From Thalassotalea loyana (GTDB lineage: Bacteria > Pseudomonadota > Gammaproteobacteria > Enterobacterales > Alteromonadaceae), in the NCBI RefSeq assembly GCF_030161435.1, contig NZ_BSSV01000001.1:682001-746000 (forward strand): 64,000 bases of DNA. The letters run 5' to 3'. The translations under genes and the position numbers were made by a program. A model generated the notes under the pieces. That model saw nothing but the letters and a program-made list of their open reading frames with translations, was not told the origin of the DNA and ran no database searches. Below are positions 55,999 through 64,000 of this stretch, one piece after another (position 1 is the first letter of the stretch; each line of letters begins with the position of its first letter).

Positions 55999-56685
55999 TC
56001 AGGTTTTAGGCCAAGGTAATTGGCTAGGGTGTTGCCACACGTTGAGCTGTTCCAAGCTCTTATCTCTTAGAAAGTGAATACCGCTCGTTGGTGGGCACAT
56101 ATAGTGCTTTAATTCCCCGTTCCACTCAAAACAAAGTTGATAGGCGTGCAAGTAGCCTCTGTCAGAGTCTTTATCCGCACCTTTCGCATAGTGATTATCA
56201 CCCAAAATCGGCGCTCCTATACTACTTAATGCCACCCTTATTTGGTGAGTTTTACCAGACAAGGGACGCAATAAGTATAAACGTTGACCTTGTCCAATGC
56301 TTTGAGAAAAAAACTGAGTAATTGCCGGGTTTTCTAACGTACGCAATAGTTTGTATGTGCCTCGGCGACTTTTAGCCATGTCGCCTTTGATAGTGCCTTG
56401 CTTTTTTTTAGGTTTCTGGCTACTTACGGCGAGATAGAACTTGTTGATCTGATGGCTGCTAAATAATGTTTGAAAGGACGATGCACTCGCCTTAGATTTA
56501 GCTAAGATGACCAATCCTGACGTCATTTTGTCAAGTCGGTGAACAGGGTAAAGCTCGTCGCTTGGTAGCGACTCTTTCGCTTGATTAAAAAAGCCTTGAC
56601 CAAGTTCGCCTTCATCGTGAAAGTTAACATCTGCTGGCTTGTTAACTATGTAGAAGTCTGGGTGCTCGGCAATCACCTGTATCAT
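55999..56685 (-). CDS. RluA-family pseudouridine synthase (TIGR01621 type)
   Basis: Converts specific uridines of RNA to pseudouridine. The 228-residue protein has the catalytic motif VHRLDKMTSGLVILAKS with its Asp, LSGKTHQIRVAL and the N-terminal ...FYIVNKPADVNFH. No S4 domain precedes it. It belongs to the short RluA-like branch in marine gammaproteobacteria (TIGR01621 type, from memory), of unknown RNA target. The start ATG overlaps the nhaC stop by 4 bases, so the two are coupled. Confidence 0.9.
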   Translation of the reverse strand: MIQVIAEHPDFYIVNKPADVNFHDEGELGQGFFNQAKESLPSDELYPVHRLDKMTSGLVILAKSKASASSFQTLFSSHQINKFYLAVSSQKPKKKQGTIKGDMAKSRRGTYKLLRTLENPAITQFFSQSIGQGQRLYLLRPLSGKTHQIRVALSSIGAPILGDNHYAKGADKDSDRGYLHAYQLCFEWNGELKHYMCPPTSGIHFLRDKSLEQLNVWQHPSQLPWPKT

Positions 56686-58043
56686 GTTAAATAAACACCG
56701 ATCGCGCCATAAACAATAATTGAGATAATCGCCGCAAATAAGGTATACGGTAACTGTGTTTTAACGTGTTCTATGTGGTCACAACCGCTGGCGATTGAGG
56801 CAACAACGGTAGAATCAGAAATCGGTGATGCGTGGTCACCGAATACACCGCCACCTAACACAGCAGCAACCAAGTAGGGAACAGGTAATCCTGTATCGAT
56901 AGCAATTGGAACGGCGATTGGAATTAAAATAGCGAATGTTCCCCATGACGTACCTGTCGCAAAAGCCATAAATCCAGCAACGATAAATAGGGTCGGTGCT
57001 AGCAGATATAACGGTAGATCATTTGCTAAGATTTCACTGGCATAAACACCTGTTCCAAGCGCCTTTATGCCGTCACCAAAAGCGAAAGATAAAACAAGAA
57101 TGCTAACGGGAATCACCATATTTTTGATACCTGAAAGCGATGTTTGTAGTATCTCTTTGGCATCCATTAATTTATTCAAGCTTACAAGTGTAATGAGCAA
57201 TGCAAGTGATGTCACGATTGACCAAAATACGGAAAAAGCGCCAGAACCTCGTCTGATATCTCCCTCACCGGTTATGAGTAGTAAGCCGAGTGTTAATCCG
57301 ATTAACGTCAATAAAGGAGCCCACATTACATATGCTGGAGCAATTTTATCAGTTTCAAATGACGTGGTTTTTGTACTAAACGGTTTTGCTTGAGCCAATG
57401 GGCCAAACTCTCTACCTGTGTAAGCGGTTAAATAGGCGATAGCTACCGCCAGTATTGCATAAAAATTGTAACCGATTGTGCCAATTAAAATACCGACGGG
57501 GTCATCGAGCTGATACCCATCAAGCAAACCAAGTACGTAGGCACCCCAGCCATTAATCAAAAACAATATACTAATTGGCGAACAAGTCGAGTCAATTAAA
57601 AAGGCTAATCTCGCCCGAGAAATTCGGTACCTATCGAATAATTTTTGTGATGCAGTACCAGCGGTGAACATACTCAAATTAGTATCTGTAAAAATAGCAC
57701 TTCCAATTACCGTTGGTAACAAACTCGCTTGGCGTGAATTCTTCACCAAGTTCATATTTGCAAGGCTTTCAATAAATCCGTTGACTGCACCGGAACGATT
57801 TAACAAGGTGACGAGTGCACCAATAAGTAAACTAAAAACAACAATATAAACATTGTAGGTTGAGCCAAAGACGTCTATGACACTCGCGCCTGTACCAATG
57901 ATGCCGTCGAGAACTTGCCATTGGTTAATCATGACAAAACACAAGACTAAACCAACAAATAACGCTAGAAGCGCATTTCTGCGCCAAATCGCAACAGCAA
58001 TGGCGACAATTGGAGGTAGAAGGCTTAATGGAGAATCTTGCAT
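56682..58043 (-). CDS. nhaC: NhaC family Na+/H+ antiporter
   Basis: Exchanges Na+ for H+ across the inner membrane; about 11-12 membrane helices in 453 residues. Start taken as ATG 58043 (MQDSPLSLLPPIVAIAVAIW), which fits the family N-terminus; the frame's longer TTG start (58097) adds a hydrophilic stretch without parallel. Characteristic segments: GTSWGTFAILIPIAV and GGVFGDHASPISDSTVVAS. It is the first gene of a pair with the pseudouridine synthase. Divergent from gshA. Confidence 0.9.
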   Translation of the reverse strand: MQDSPLSLLPPIVAIAVAIWRRNALLALFVGLVLCFVMINQWQVLDGIIGTGASVIDVFGSTYNVYIVVFSLLIGALVTLLNRSGAVNGFIESLANMNLVKNSRQASLLPTVIGSAIFTDTNLSMFTAGTASQKLFDRYRISRARLAFLIDSTCSPISILFLINGWGAYVLGLLDGYQLDDPVGILIGTIGYNFYAILAVAIAYLTAYTGREFGPLAQAKPFSTKTTSFETDKIAPAYVMWAPLLTLIGLTLGLLLITGEGDIRRGSGAFSVFWSIVTSLALLITLVSLNKLMDAKEILQTSLSGIKNMVIPVSILVLSFAFGDGIKALGTGVYASEILANDLPLYLLAPTLFIVAGFMAFATGTSWGTFAILIPIAVPIAIDTGLPVPYLVAAVLGGGVFGDHASPISDSTVVASIASGCDHIEHVKTQLPYTLFAAIISIIVYGAIGVYLT

Positions 58044-58270
58044 AAGGAATTTAATCGTTGTTTTTCTAATAGGCGATACTTTAACGTAACCCAGCAATAT
58101 TCGATACTATTTATTTGTTAGGATAGGAAAGCTATTCGTTGTTGCTTTGGTCTAATTCAACTAAAGTTAAACATTTAATCTGTAATAATTTATTTTTAGG
58201 GTTGATAAGCAAATAAATACCCTAACATTAGCTGTTATAGAACTATCGTCAAAAAATTTTTGGGGTCACT

Positions 58271-59842
58271 TTGTCAGTTTCAATTCAAGATTTCGCGCAA
58301 GCATTGCGAGAGCATCAACAATTATCTTCATTAACGAAGATCACACGTGGTATTGAACGAGAGTCTTTACGTGTTTTACCCCATGGCGAGTTATCAAGCC
58401 ACCCGCACTATCATAACTTGGGCAGTGCGCTCACACACGGGCAAATCACAACTGACTACGCTGAGAATTTGCTTGAATTTATTACGCCAGTCTCAGATAG
58501 TGCCGAGCAGGCAATAGGCCAGCTTGAGGATATTCAAAAGTTTGTGCTTAGTGAGATCGGTGATGAATTATTATGGCCATTGTCGATGCCGTGTTTTGTT
58601 GACGATGCAAATACGATTCCTTTAGCTAATTACGGCAAGTCAAATATTGGTACAATGAAAACTGTGTATCGCCAAGGATTAAAGAATCGTTATGGCAGTA
58701 TGATGCAAGTTATCGCAGGTATTCATTTTAATTTTTCATTTCCTGACGGTTTCTGGCAAGTCCTGAAAAAGCTAGAGAACAATCAGCAAAGCATGCAGGA
58801 CTACAAGTCTGACAAATACTTTGCGTTACTGAGAAACTACAAACGTTACTGTTGGCTGATCCCATACCTTTACGGCAGTTCCCCTGCAATTTGCCCTTCA
58901 TTCCTGCAAGGCAGAGAAACGAATTTACCTTTTGAAAAGTCGAAAAGTGGTTACATGTATTTGCCATATGCAACCTCGTTGAGAATGAGCGATTTAGGCT
59001 ATACCAACAATGCTCAATCAAGTTTATATATTTGTTATAACTCATTGCCCCAATATTTAACACAAGTTGAAAAAGCAATGGCAGTTTCATCGGATGAATT
59101 TGAAAAAATAGGGATTAAGAAAGACGGTAAATATCAACAGCTTAATAGTAAAGTATTGCAAATTGAAAACGAGCTATACTCTCCTGTTCGCCCCAAACGC
59201 GTCGCAAAGTCAGGAGAAAAACCATCACATGCACTCGCGGAACGTGGTGTTGAGTACATTGAAGTTAGAGCGCTTGACGTCAACCCTTTTAGCTCGACAG
59301 GTATTTCATTAGCACAGGTTAAGTTTCTTGATATCTTCTTAATGTATTGTGTTTTACGGGAAAGTCCTGCTCTAGATTGTGACACACAGCAACAGTTTGA
59401 AGATAATATGAATGCGGTCGTTGTCAGGGGCCGAGATCCTGAACTTAAATTGGGTGATGGTGACAAGCAAAAGTCGATCACCGGATGGGGACAGGAAATT
59501 TTTGAATCAATGATGCCGATTGCGATGCTTCTTGATGAAGCTCATGGTAATGACGCGTATCAACAAGTTCTTAATGATGAACACAAGAAGGTGAATGATG
59601 CCTCGTTAACGCCGTCTGCTAAAATCCTTGATCATGTGGTTGCGGGTGAAAACAGTCTTACGAAAACTGCCTTATCAATGGCTGCCGAATATAAAGCAGA
59701 GTTGAGTAAGAAAAATTATCAATTTTACACACAGGATTATTTTGAGAAGGCGGCAATCGCTTCACATCAAGAGCAGCAAGCGATTGAGGAAAGTGACACC
59801 ATGAACTTTGATGATTTTATATCGGACTACTTCTCTTCATAA
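58271..59842 (+). CDS. gshA: Glutamate--cysteine ligase (class I)
   Basis: First enzyme of glutathione synthesis, ligating glutamate and cysteine with ATP. The 523-residue protein matches E. coli GshA (518). Conserved segments: IERESLRV, LGSALTHGQITTDYAENLLEFIT, PLSMPC, GVEYIEVRALDVNPF and the ADP-binding region GIHFNFSFP. Start is the rare TTG at 58271, with GGGG 6 bases upstream; the next internal Met is far inside the conserved core. E. coli gshA also starts with TTG. Glutathione made here would serve the glutathionyl-hydroquinone reductase found (broken) at 640. Confidence 0.96.
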   Translation: MSVSIQDFAQALREHQQLSSLTKITRGIERESLRVLPHGELSSHPHYHNLGSALTHGQITTDYAENLLEFITPVSDSAEQAIGQLEDIQKFVLSEIGDELLWPLSMPCFVDDANTIPLANYGKSNIGTMKTVYRQGLKNRYGSMMQVIAGIHFNFSFPDGFWQVLKKLENNQQSMQDYKSDKYFALLRNYKRYCWLIPYLYGSSPAICPSFLQGRETNLPFEKSKSGYMYLPYATSLRMSDLGYTNNAQSSLYICYNSLPQYLTQVEKAMAVSSDEFEKIGIKKDGKYQQLNSKVLQIENELYSPVRPKRVAKSGEKPSHALAERGVEYIEVRALDVNPFSSTGISLAQVKFLDIFLMYCVLRESPALDCDTQQQFEDNMNAVVVRGRDPELKLGDGDKQKSITGWGQEIFESMMPIAMLLDEAHGNDAYQQVLNDEHKKVNDASLTPSAKILDHVVAGENSLTKTALSMAAEYKAELSKKNYQFYTQDYFEKAAIASHQEQQAIEESDTMNFDDFISDYFSS

Positions 59843-59871
59843 ACTAGCTGTAAGTTAATGAATTTTTGACG

Positions 59872-59945
59872 AAAAAAAGCGCGTTAGGGCAACGCGCTGT
59901 AATAAAAAAGAAAGCAGTCCAGGGAGGTTTCGCTTTCACTTATTA
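59872..59945 (-). ncRNA. Candidate small RNA downstream of gshA
   Basis: On the minus strand, a stem GAAAGC/GCTTTC (59937-59910) with a C-rich loop holding CCTCCC is followed by TTTTTT, then 15 bases later a second hairpin AGCGCGTT/AACGCGCT with TTTTTTT (59898-59872), a textbook terminator. A possible -10 (CATAAT or TATCAT) lies at 59942-59950; a -35 is weak. The CCUCCC loop could pair with Shine-Dalgarno sequences. No ORF is present, and nothing else needs a minus-strand terminator here. Confidence 0.35.
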
Positions 59946-60002
59946 TGATAGTTCAAAATTCATTTAGTTCATTTTTTATTCAATTATTTTTTTATTTTCC
60001 GC

Positions 60003-60037
60003 AAAAAAAAATCGCGCATTCGGGTAAAAGCGCGATT
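60003..60037 (-). terminator. Second minus-strand terminator in the gshA-downstream region
   Basis: On the minus strand AATCGCGC, 12-base loop, GCGCGATT then TTTTTTT. It would end a short transcript starting to its right, inside 60040-60200. Whether a separate RNA exists there is not clear; no ORF ends here. Together with the RNA candidate above it fills the 359 bases between gshA and the next gene. Confidence 0.55.
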
Positions 60038-60201
60038 AAAAACATGAAACACTAAGGGAAATAAAGCCTCTCGTATACTATGAGTATGGTGTGCTCATAA
60101 AGTTCAAAATAATTTTATTTTTTTTAATTTATTTTATTAAGCTAGACAATATGCGTTCATCTGGCATGATAGAACGACAATTAAAGTTAACCAAAGCTGT
60201 A

Positions 60202-60816
60202 ATGTTCAAACAAGTTATAATTAGTGCTTTATGCCTCGCTACACTGTCGAGTTGCGCGACTCCACCACCTAAGAATCCTGAAAATATCTGCGAAATATTT
60301 AGAGAAAATCGAGATTGGTATGATGCTGCCAAAGATGCAAAAGATCAGTGGGGAGTGCCCATTCATGTGCCGATGGCGATGATGTATCAAGAGAGCTCTT
60401 TTAGACATGATGCGACACCACCGCGTAACTATGTGCTTGGGTTTATTCCATGGGGACGAGTAAGTAGCGCTTATGGGTATTCACAAGCCAAAACGATGAC
60501 TTGGGATGATTACATTAAAGAATCAGGAAACTGGGGAGCAGACCGAGACGATTTTGATGATGCTATTGATTTTATGGGATGGTTCATCTACAAAACCAAT
60601 AAGATTAATAAAGTGTCAAAGTGGGACGCATACAATCAATATTTAAATTACCATGAAGGATGGGGTGGTTATAAGCGTAAGAGCTACAAAAAGAAGCCGT
60701 GGCTAGTTAAAGTCTCTAGAAAAGTAGACAATCGTGCGCGACGTTATTCAAGTCAGTTGAAAAGCTGCCAGGAAGAGTTAGAACATGGTTGGTTATGGCG
60801 TTTATTTTTCGGTTAG
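60202..60816 (+). CDS. Transglycosylase-like lipoprotein (SLT fold)
   Basis: Start taken as ATG 60202 because MFKQVIISALCLATLSSCAT is a lipoprotein signal (lipobox LSSC); the open frame to 60091 adds a stretch without family logic. The 204-residue precursor has an SLT-like motif: AMMYQESSFRHDA with the catalytic-type Glu, then SAYGYSQAKTMTW (the GYSQ box) and YLNYHEGWGGY. So it probably cuts or binds peptidoglycan at the outer membrane. The C-terminal region is basic (KRKSYKKKP). Ends at a terminator. Confidence 0.82.
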   Translation: MFKQVIISALCLATLSSCATPPPKNPENICEIFRENRDWYDAAKDAKDQWGVPIHVPMAMMYQESSFRHDATPPRNYVLGFIPWGRVSSAYGYSQAKTMTWDDYIKESGNWGADRDDFDDAIDFMGWFIYKTNKINKVSKWDAYNQYLNYHEGWGGYKRKSYKKKPWLVKVSRKVDNRARRYSSQLKSCQEELEHGWLWRLFFG

Positions 60817-60842
60817 TTTCATAACGCTTATTCGTCATGATA

Positions 60843-60873
60843 AAGAGCCAGGGTAATTTACTCTGGCTTTTTT
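60843..60873 (+). terminator. Terminator of the transglycosylase-like gene
   Basis: AGAGCCAG, loop, CTCTGGCT then TTTTT, 26 bases after the stop. Confidence 0.78.
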
Positions 60874-61089
60874 GATCTATAAAGCCAGATCTTTTTCCAC
60901 TGCAAATGATCGACTTTGTGCATATCTTAAAGCAGGATCAAAAATTCGTGCCAAATTTAATCAAATTGACTTATTTTTATGAATAAATTAGTGATATTTT
61001 CATCAACAATTTTTCGTAAAAAAAAGTAAAAAAAAATGCAAAAAAACATTGCAAAACCAGAGGTCTAGGTTTTATTGGGCTATATAGCG

Positions 61090-61180
61090 TTATCCACAGA
61101 TATTGTGGAAAGTTAATAAATCGATCTTGAATAATTAATAACTTTGTGGATAACTTTTGTCGGTGTTTTAATTATCCACA
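61090..61180. promoter_or_regulatory. Cluster of three perfect DnaA boxes
   Basis: TTATCCACA at 61090-61098 (plus), its complement at 61145-61153, and TTATCCACA at 61172-61180 (plus); a weaker site CTTTCCACA (two mismatches) lies at 61112-61104. The flanking 60960-61060 is extremely AT-rich with long A-runs. The gap 60874-61288 is between two convergent genes, so no promoter is expected, and it contains no gene. It may be a DnaA-titrating or reactivating site; it does not have the gene neighbours of oriC. Confidence 0.6.
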
Positions 61181-61288
61181 AAAAATAAGCGCTAGAGAGA
61201 AAACTTGATTAATTGGTCAAGCCAAAAAAACGACAAGAAAACTATTTCAATTTCATGTCGTTCATTTGTATTCGCCTTGAAAAGAAGG

Positions 61289-62569
61289 TTAATCTTCGTC
61301 GTGATCGACAAAGTGATCAGGGATCACACGAATAGTTTTGATCATGTTGTCACTAGTATCAACGATCTCAATTGGGTATCCAGCAATTCGTAGGCTCATT
61401 TGAGCTTGTGGAATCTCTTCTAAGACTTCCAGAATAAGTCCGTTGATGGTTTTAGGCCCATCTGTAGGAAACTCCCATGACATTTCCTTGTTGATATCAC
61501 GTATCGTGGCACTACCATCAACTAAATAACTACCGTCAGGTTGTTTATGAACTTCTTCGCTTGGTGCTGGTTCCATTGTCGTTGTGAAGTCACCCACGAT
61601 TTCTTCTAAGATATCCTCTAAGGTAACAAGGCCTTGGATATCACCGTATTCGTCGACAACTAGGCCTAAACGCTCTTTTGCATGTTGAAACTTAAGCAGT
61701 TGAACGTTTAACGGTGTTCCTTCTGGAATAAAGTACATTTCTCTTACTGCGCGTAATAGCGTAGCTTTTGTAAACTGGTTTTTTGATAATAGTTTCAAAG
61801 CGTCGCGCATATGGATATAGCCAACAACGTCATCAATATTATCGCGATATAGTAATACTCGAGTATGGTTTGAGCCGGTGAGTTGTTTTTGGATCTTTTT
61901 CCAATCTTCATTGATATCAATACCAACAAGCTCACTGCGCGGGATCATTATGTCTTCAACCGTAACTTTTTCGAGGTCAAGAATACTCACCAACATGTTT
62001 TGGTCTTGCTCTGGGATAAGCGCACTCGACTCGTTTACGACAGTTCTTAACTCTTCATTACTTAAACTATGCTGTTCACGTTGTTCTGGGCTAATGCGCA
62101 ATACGGCGAGAAATGAATTAGTTATCCAGTTAATGACAATGACAATAGGAAAGAATACTTTCAATAATGCTGCAAGGATGATAGAGCTCGGAAAGGCGAC
62201 TTTTTCTGGATAAAGCGCAGCAAGTGTTTTTGGCGTAACTTCAGCGAAAATCAAGACAATTAGCGTTAATGCGAACGTTGCATAAACAACGCCGACATCA
62301 CCGAATAAACGAATACCAATAATAGTCGCTATCGCCGACGCAGCAATATTTACGAGGTTGTTACCAATAAGAATCAAGCCAATTAGACGATCTGGTCTAT
62401 CGAGCAATTTACTTACACGAATCGCGCCTTTGTGTTTTTCATTTTCTAAATGACGAAGACGGTAACGGTTTACACTCATCATGCCCGTTTCGGAGCCAGA
62501 AAAATAACCTGAGATTAATAGCAGTACGCCAAGAATAATAAACAGCGCACTGGTGGATATGTCGTCCAA
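61289..62569 (-). CDS. CorB/YfjD-like CNNM-CBS transport protein
   Basis: A 426-residue inner-membrane protein of the CNNM/HlyC-CorC family, linked to Mg2+ or Co2+ handling. DUF21 domain (1-180, four helices: LLLISGYFSGSETGMMSVNRYR), two CBS domains (about 205-325) and a C-terminal CorC_HlyC transporter-associated domain (about 345-420). Start is TTG (62569), fitting the E. coli YfjD beginning M-E-H-I-S-T; a stop lies just upstream. The neighbour ypjD precedes it on the same strand, as in E. coli. Confidence 0.93.
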   Translation of the reverse strand: MDDISTSALFIILGVLLLISGYFSGSETGMMSVNRYRLRHLENEKHKGAIRVSKLLDRPDRLIGLILIGNNLVNIAASAIATIIGIRLFGDVGVVYATFALTLIVLIFAEVTPKTLAALYPEKVAFPSSIILAALLKVFFPIVIVINWITNSFLAVLRISPEQREQHSLSNEELRTVVNESSALIPEQDQNMLVSILDLEKVTVEDIMIPRSELVGIDINEDWKKIQKQLTGSNHTRVLLYRDNIDDVVGYIHMRDALKLLSKNQFTKATLLRAVREMYFIPEGTPLNVQLLKFQHAKERLGLVVDEYGDIQGLVTLEDILEEIVGDFTTTMEPAPSEEVHKQPDGSYLVDGSATIRDINKEMSWEFPTDGPKTINGLILEVLEEIPQAQMSLRIAGYPIEIVDTSDNMIKTIRVIPDHFVDHDED

Positions 62570-62632
62570 TTAATAAATCCTATGAATTATGTCTTAAAGT
62601 CATGGCAAAGTAGTCTATTTATACCTTAAAAG

Positions 62633-63433
62633 TCAGGTGATGAGAAACTCTTTAACAAATCTACTACCAAAGTATGAAAGGGTTAAAATGATGGTGGCAC
62701 TGGTGATTAACAGTAACACTCGGTGACCACGCCAACCTTGTTTGAAGTGACCCCAAAGTGTAACTACATATAAGCCTAAAGCGATTAATGATAATACTGT
62801 TTTATGCGCATATTCTTTAGATAAGAACGTCTCTAAGAACAAGAAGCCAGTGATATCACTAATCAATAAGCATAGGGTTCCTGTTGCTAAAATCATAAAC
62901 AACTGATTTTCAACTTGCATTAATGGTGGTAAATGATTAACCGCAGCAAGATTTTTTGTTTTCAGCTTTTGATTAATATAAGTGACTTGGAACGCATACA
63001 GGTTTGCAATGACTAAGATACAATAAGCGACTAATGCTAACGTTATGTGGCTAACTAGTGCCATCTTACTGGCGCTTAGTGAAATTGTATCGCTAACGGG
63101 TAAAATAACTAAACTAAGCTGCCATAGCCCTGCAAAAATATAAGAAACAGGTAACAATAAGTTTAATTTGTATTTTGTCGCGCCCACACTAACGGCAGCG
63201 GTGATCACTAAACTAACCAATGCAATAACATTAGGTAAATTGAAGTTAATTTCACTATGAATGAATAATCGGTCTGCCAAGCCAATTGCATGCAAAAGGA
63301 TACCTAGGCTTGCGAAGGTCAATACAAAAGTGATATTTGGACCTTTAGGATGGAATAGTCTTGCAATGACAGCAACGGCTGCAATCAAGTAACAAGAAAA
63401 TGCGCTAATGGCCAAAATAGCTGAGCTATCCAC
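62633..63433 (-). CDS. ypjD: YpjD-like cytochrome c assembly family membrane protein
   Basis: A 266-residue integral membrane protein with about eight helices related to CcsA/CcmC cytochrome assembly proteins. It has the core HITLALVAYCILVIANLYAFQ with His, and a conserved VLLITSAT-type end. Role of the YpjD branch is unknown. Start taken as GTG 63433 because TTGGAG lies 6 bases upstream; the longer frame would start with TTG at 63445. It is followed by the CorB-like gene 63 bases later; in E. coli ypjD and yfjD are also neighbours (next to ffh, not visible here). Confidence 0.88.
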   Translation of the reverse strand: MDSSAILAISAFSCYLIAAVAVIARLFHPKGPNITFVLTFASLGILLHAIGLADRLFIHSEINFNLPNVIALVSLVITAAVSVGATKYKLNLLLPVSYIFAGLWQLSLVILPVSDTISLSASKMALVSHITLALVAYCILVIANLYAFQVTYINQKLKTKNLAAVNHLPPLMQVENQLFMILATGTLCLLISDITGFLFLETFLSKEYAHKTVLSLIALGLYVVTLWGHFKQGWRGHRVLLLITSATIILTLSYFGSRFVKEFLIT

Positions 63434-63513
63434 TAAAAACTCCAAATGTATGACTTATCGTTATTTTTTACTTGTTCGATTCTAAACAAATATCTGCTCA
63501 CGTGCACTTATAA

Positions 63514-64000
63514 TTATGCTTTTAACAATAATTTGCGCAATGGTCTTATTGCAAGCACCGCTAATAGAATTGAGCAACTGTATGCTAACCAAGGTGAAAC
63601 CACTTCATGGCTATGAGACATTTGCTCGGCTATATTAATATTTTGCCATGCCAACAGCGAATCAAGGCCGAGACCAAATAGAATGGCTGAAACAGCTACG
63701 CCGACTAAATAGCGCATCAACACACCTTTACCCATTTCTTTTTTAATGACACCTAATGTCGAAATATTGGTTGCTGGACCCGCCATCATAAAAACTAAGG
63801 CCGTGCCTGGTGATATGCCAGCTAATATAAAGCCAGCCGCAATAGGTGTTGAAGCTGTTGCACAAATATACATTGGAATTGAAATGGCGATAATAAGTAG
63901 CATAGCGGGTAGGCCGCTACCGTAGCTTAATAAGAAGCTCTCTGGCACGAAGGTTTTAATCAAGGTCGCAAAACACAATCCGATCATTAACCAAACAATT
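63514..64000 (-). CDS. YraQ/SO_0444-type efflux permease (N-terminal part outside window)
   Basis: An integral membrane protein of the COG0701 permease group, some of which export Cu/Zn or arsenic compounds. The last 162 residues are visible, with about five helices; the frame is still open at the window end and the codons before the internal ATG (63987) are IVWL, which fit the family, so the true start is further right. Conserved segments: CATASTPIAAGFILAGISPGTALVF and MAGPATNISTLGVI, typical of the family's second half. The family name is from memory; the substrate is not shown. Confidence 0.82.
   Translation of the reverse strand, partial: IVWLMIGLCFATLIKTFVPESFLLSYGSGLPAMLLIIAISIPMYICATASTPIAAGFILAGISPGTALVFMMAGPATNISTLGVIKKEMGKGVLMRYLVGVAVSAILFGLGLDSLLAWQNINIAEQMSHSHEVVSPWLAYSCSILLAVLAIRPLRKLLLKA

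Noticed and set aside
58043..58097. Longer NhaC starting at TTG 58097
   Set aside because: The added 18 residues are hydrophilic and unlike family N-termini; ATG 58043 gives the normal start.
60091..60201. N-terminal extension of the transglycosylase-like protein
   Set aside because: A lipoprotein signal begins exactly at ATG 60202; the upstream codons would bury it.
61090..61180. Chromosomal origin oriC
   Set aside because: dnaA, dnaN, gyrB, mnmG and rpmH are absent and three boxes are few; I kept it only as a DnaA-binding locus.

Overview
The window looks like a chromosomal segment of a marine gammaproteobacterium of the order Alteromonadales, most like the Colwellia/Thalassotalea group. 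The signs are low GC, a Shewanella/Colwellia-type gene order (nrdR-ribD-ribE-ribBX; xseB-ispA-dxs beside pomAB and thiI), a Na+-type flagellar stator, a PEP-CTERM protein, several c-di-GMP enzymes and Na+-coupled transporters. The genus is inferred from protein resemblance; no 16S rRNA gene is present. No prophage, insertion sequence or CRISPR array is visible.

Layout. 1-1.6 kb: a pirin (cut by the window edge) and a glutathionyl-hydroquinone reductase with an in-frame stop. 1.7-3.1 kb: a membrane diguanylate cyclase that may be coupled to a short leader ORF. 3.2-3.9 kb: a minus-strand tRNA operon (Phe, Thr, Thr) followed by two tandem units that carry only the tRNA-Thr 3' end plus a terminator. 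4-14.2 kb: housekeeping and repair genes (GDT1-like exporter, yggX, mutY / yggL, trmB; a DegP-like protease, acpH; ogt and an Ada-AraC-AlkA fusion; a SulP transporter; a DUF1289 protein). 14.4-14.7 kb: a second, identical tRNA-Phe in inverse orientation, again followed by tandem units carrying its 3' end. 14.7-25.6 kb: envelope and signalling genes (TonB receptor, Cache-GGDEF-EAL protein, FadL-like porin, a GAF histidine kinase broken by a stop codon, a REC-HD-GYP response regulator, an EF-hand protein). 25.8-29.1 kb: a hydrolase plus ABC exporter operon. 29.5-34.3 kb: glyA, nrdR, ribD, ribE, ribBX. 34.5-44.2 kb: a chemoreceptor, a PEP-CTERM protein, xseB-ispA-dxs, pomAB, thiI. 44.5-52 kb: a lipoprotein of about 2,517 residues built from four calcium-binding (TSP3-like) belts and three paralogous 440-residue modules. 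52-64 kb: panE, a VanZ-like protein, yajQ, an NSS transporter, a pseudouridine synthase, NhaC, gshA, a transglycosylase-like lipoprotein, a convergent intergenic region with three perfect DnaA boxes, a CorB/YfjD-like CBS protein, YpjD, and a metal-efflux permease cut by the window end.

How parts work together. The chemoreceptor and pomAB each lie behind a close match to the FliA (sigma-28) flagellar promoter, which ties them into one motility regulon. Three c-di-GMP proteins (GGDEF; GGDEF-EAL; HD-GYP) sit in the same 25 kb. The riboflavin cluster carries the RibBX variant, in which the C-terminal GTP cyclohydrolase II-like half has lost its zinc cysteines, and ends in a terminator without ribH or nusB.

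The most notable observations are the rtT-like tRNA 3'-end repeats at two different tRNA loci, the DnaA-box cluster between convergent genes, the giant modular lipoprotein, two otherwise intact genes each broken by one TAA codon, and a possible small RNA downstream of gshA. All functional calls come from reading the sequence; no database search was run.
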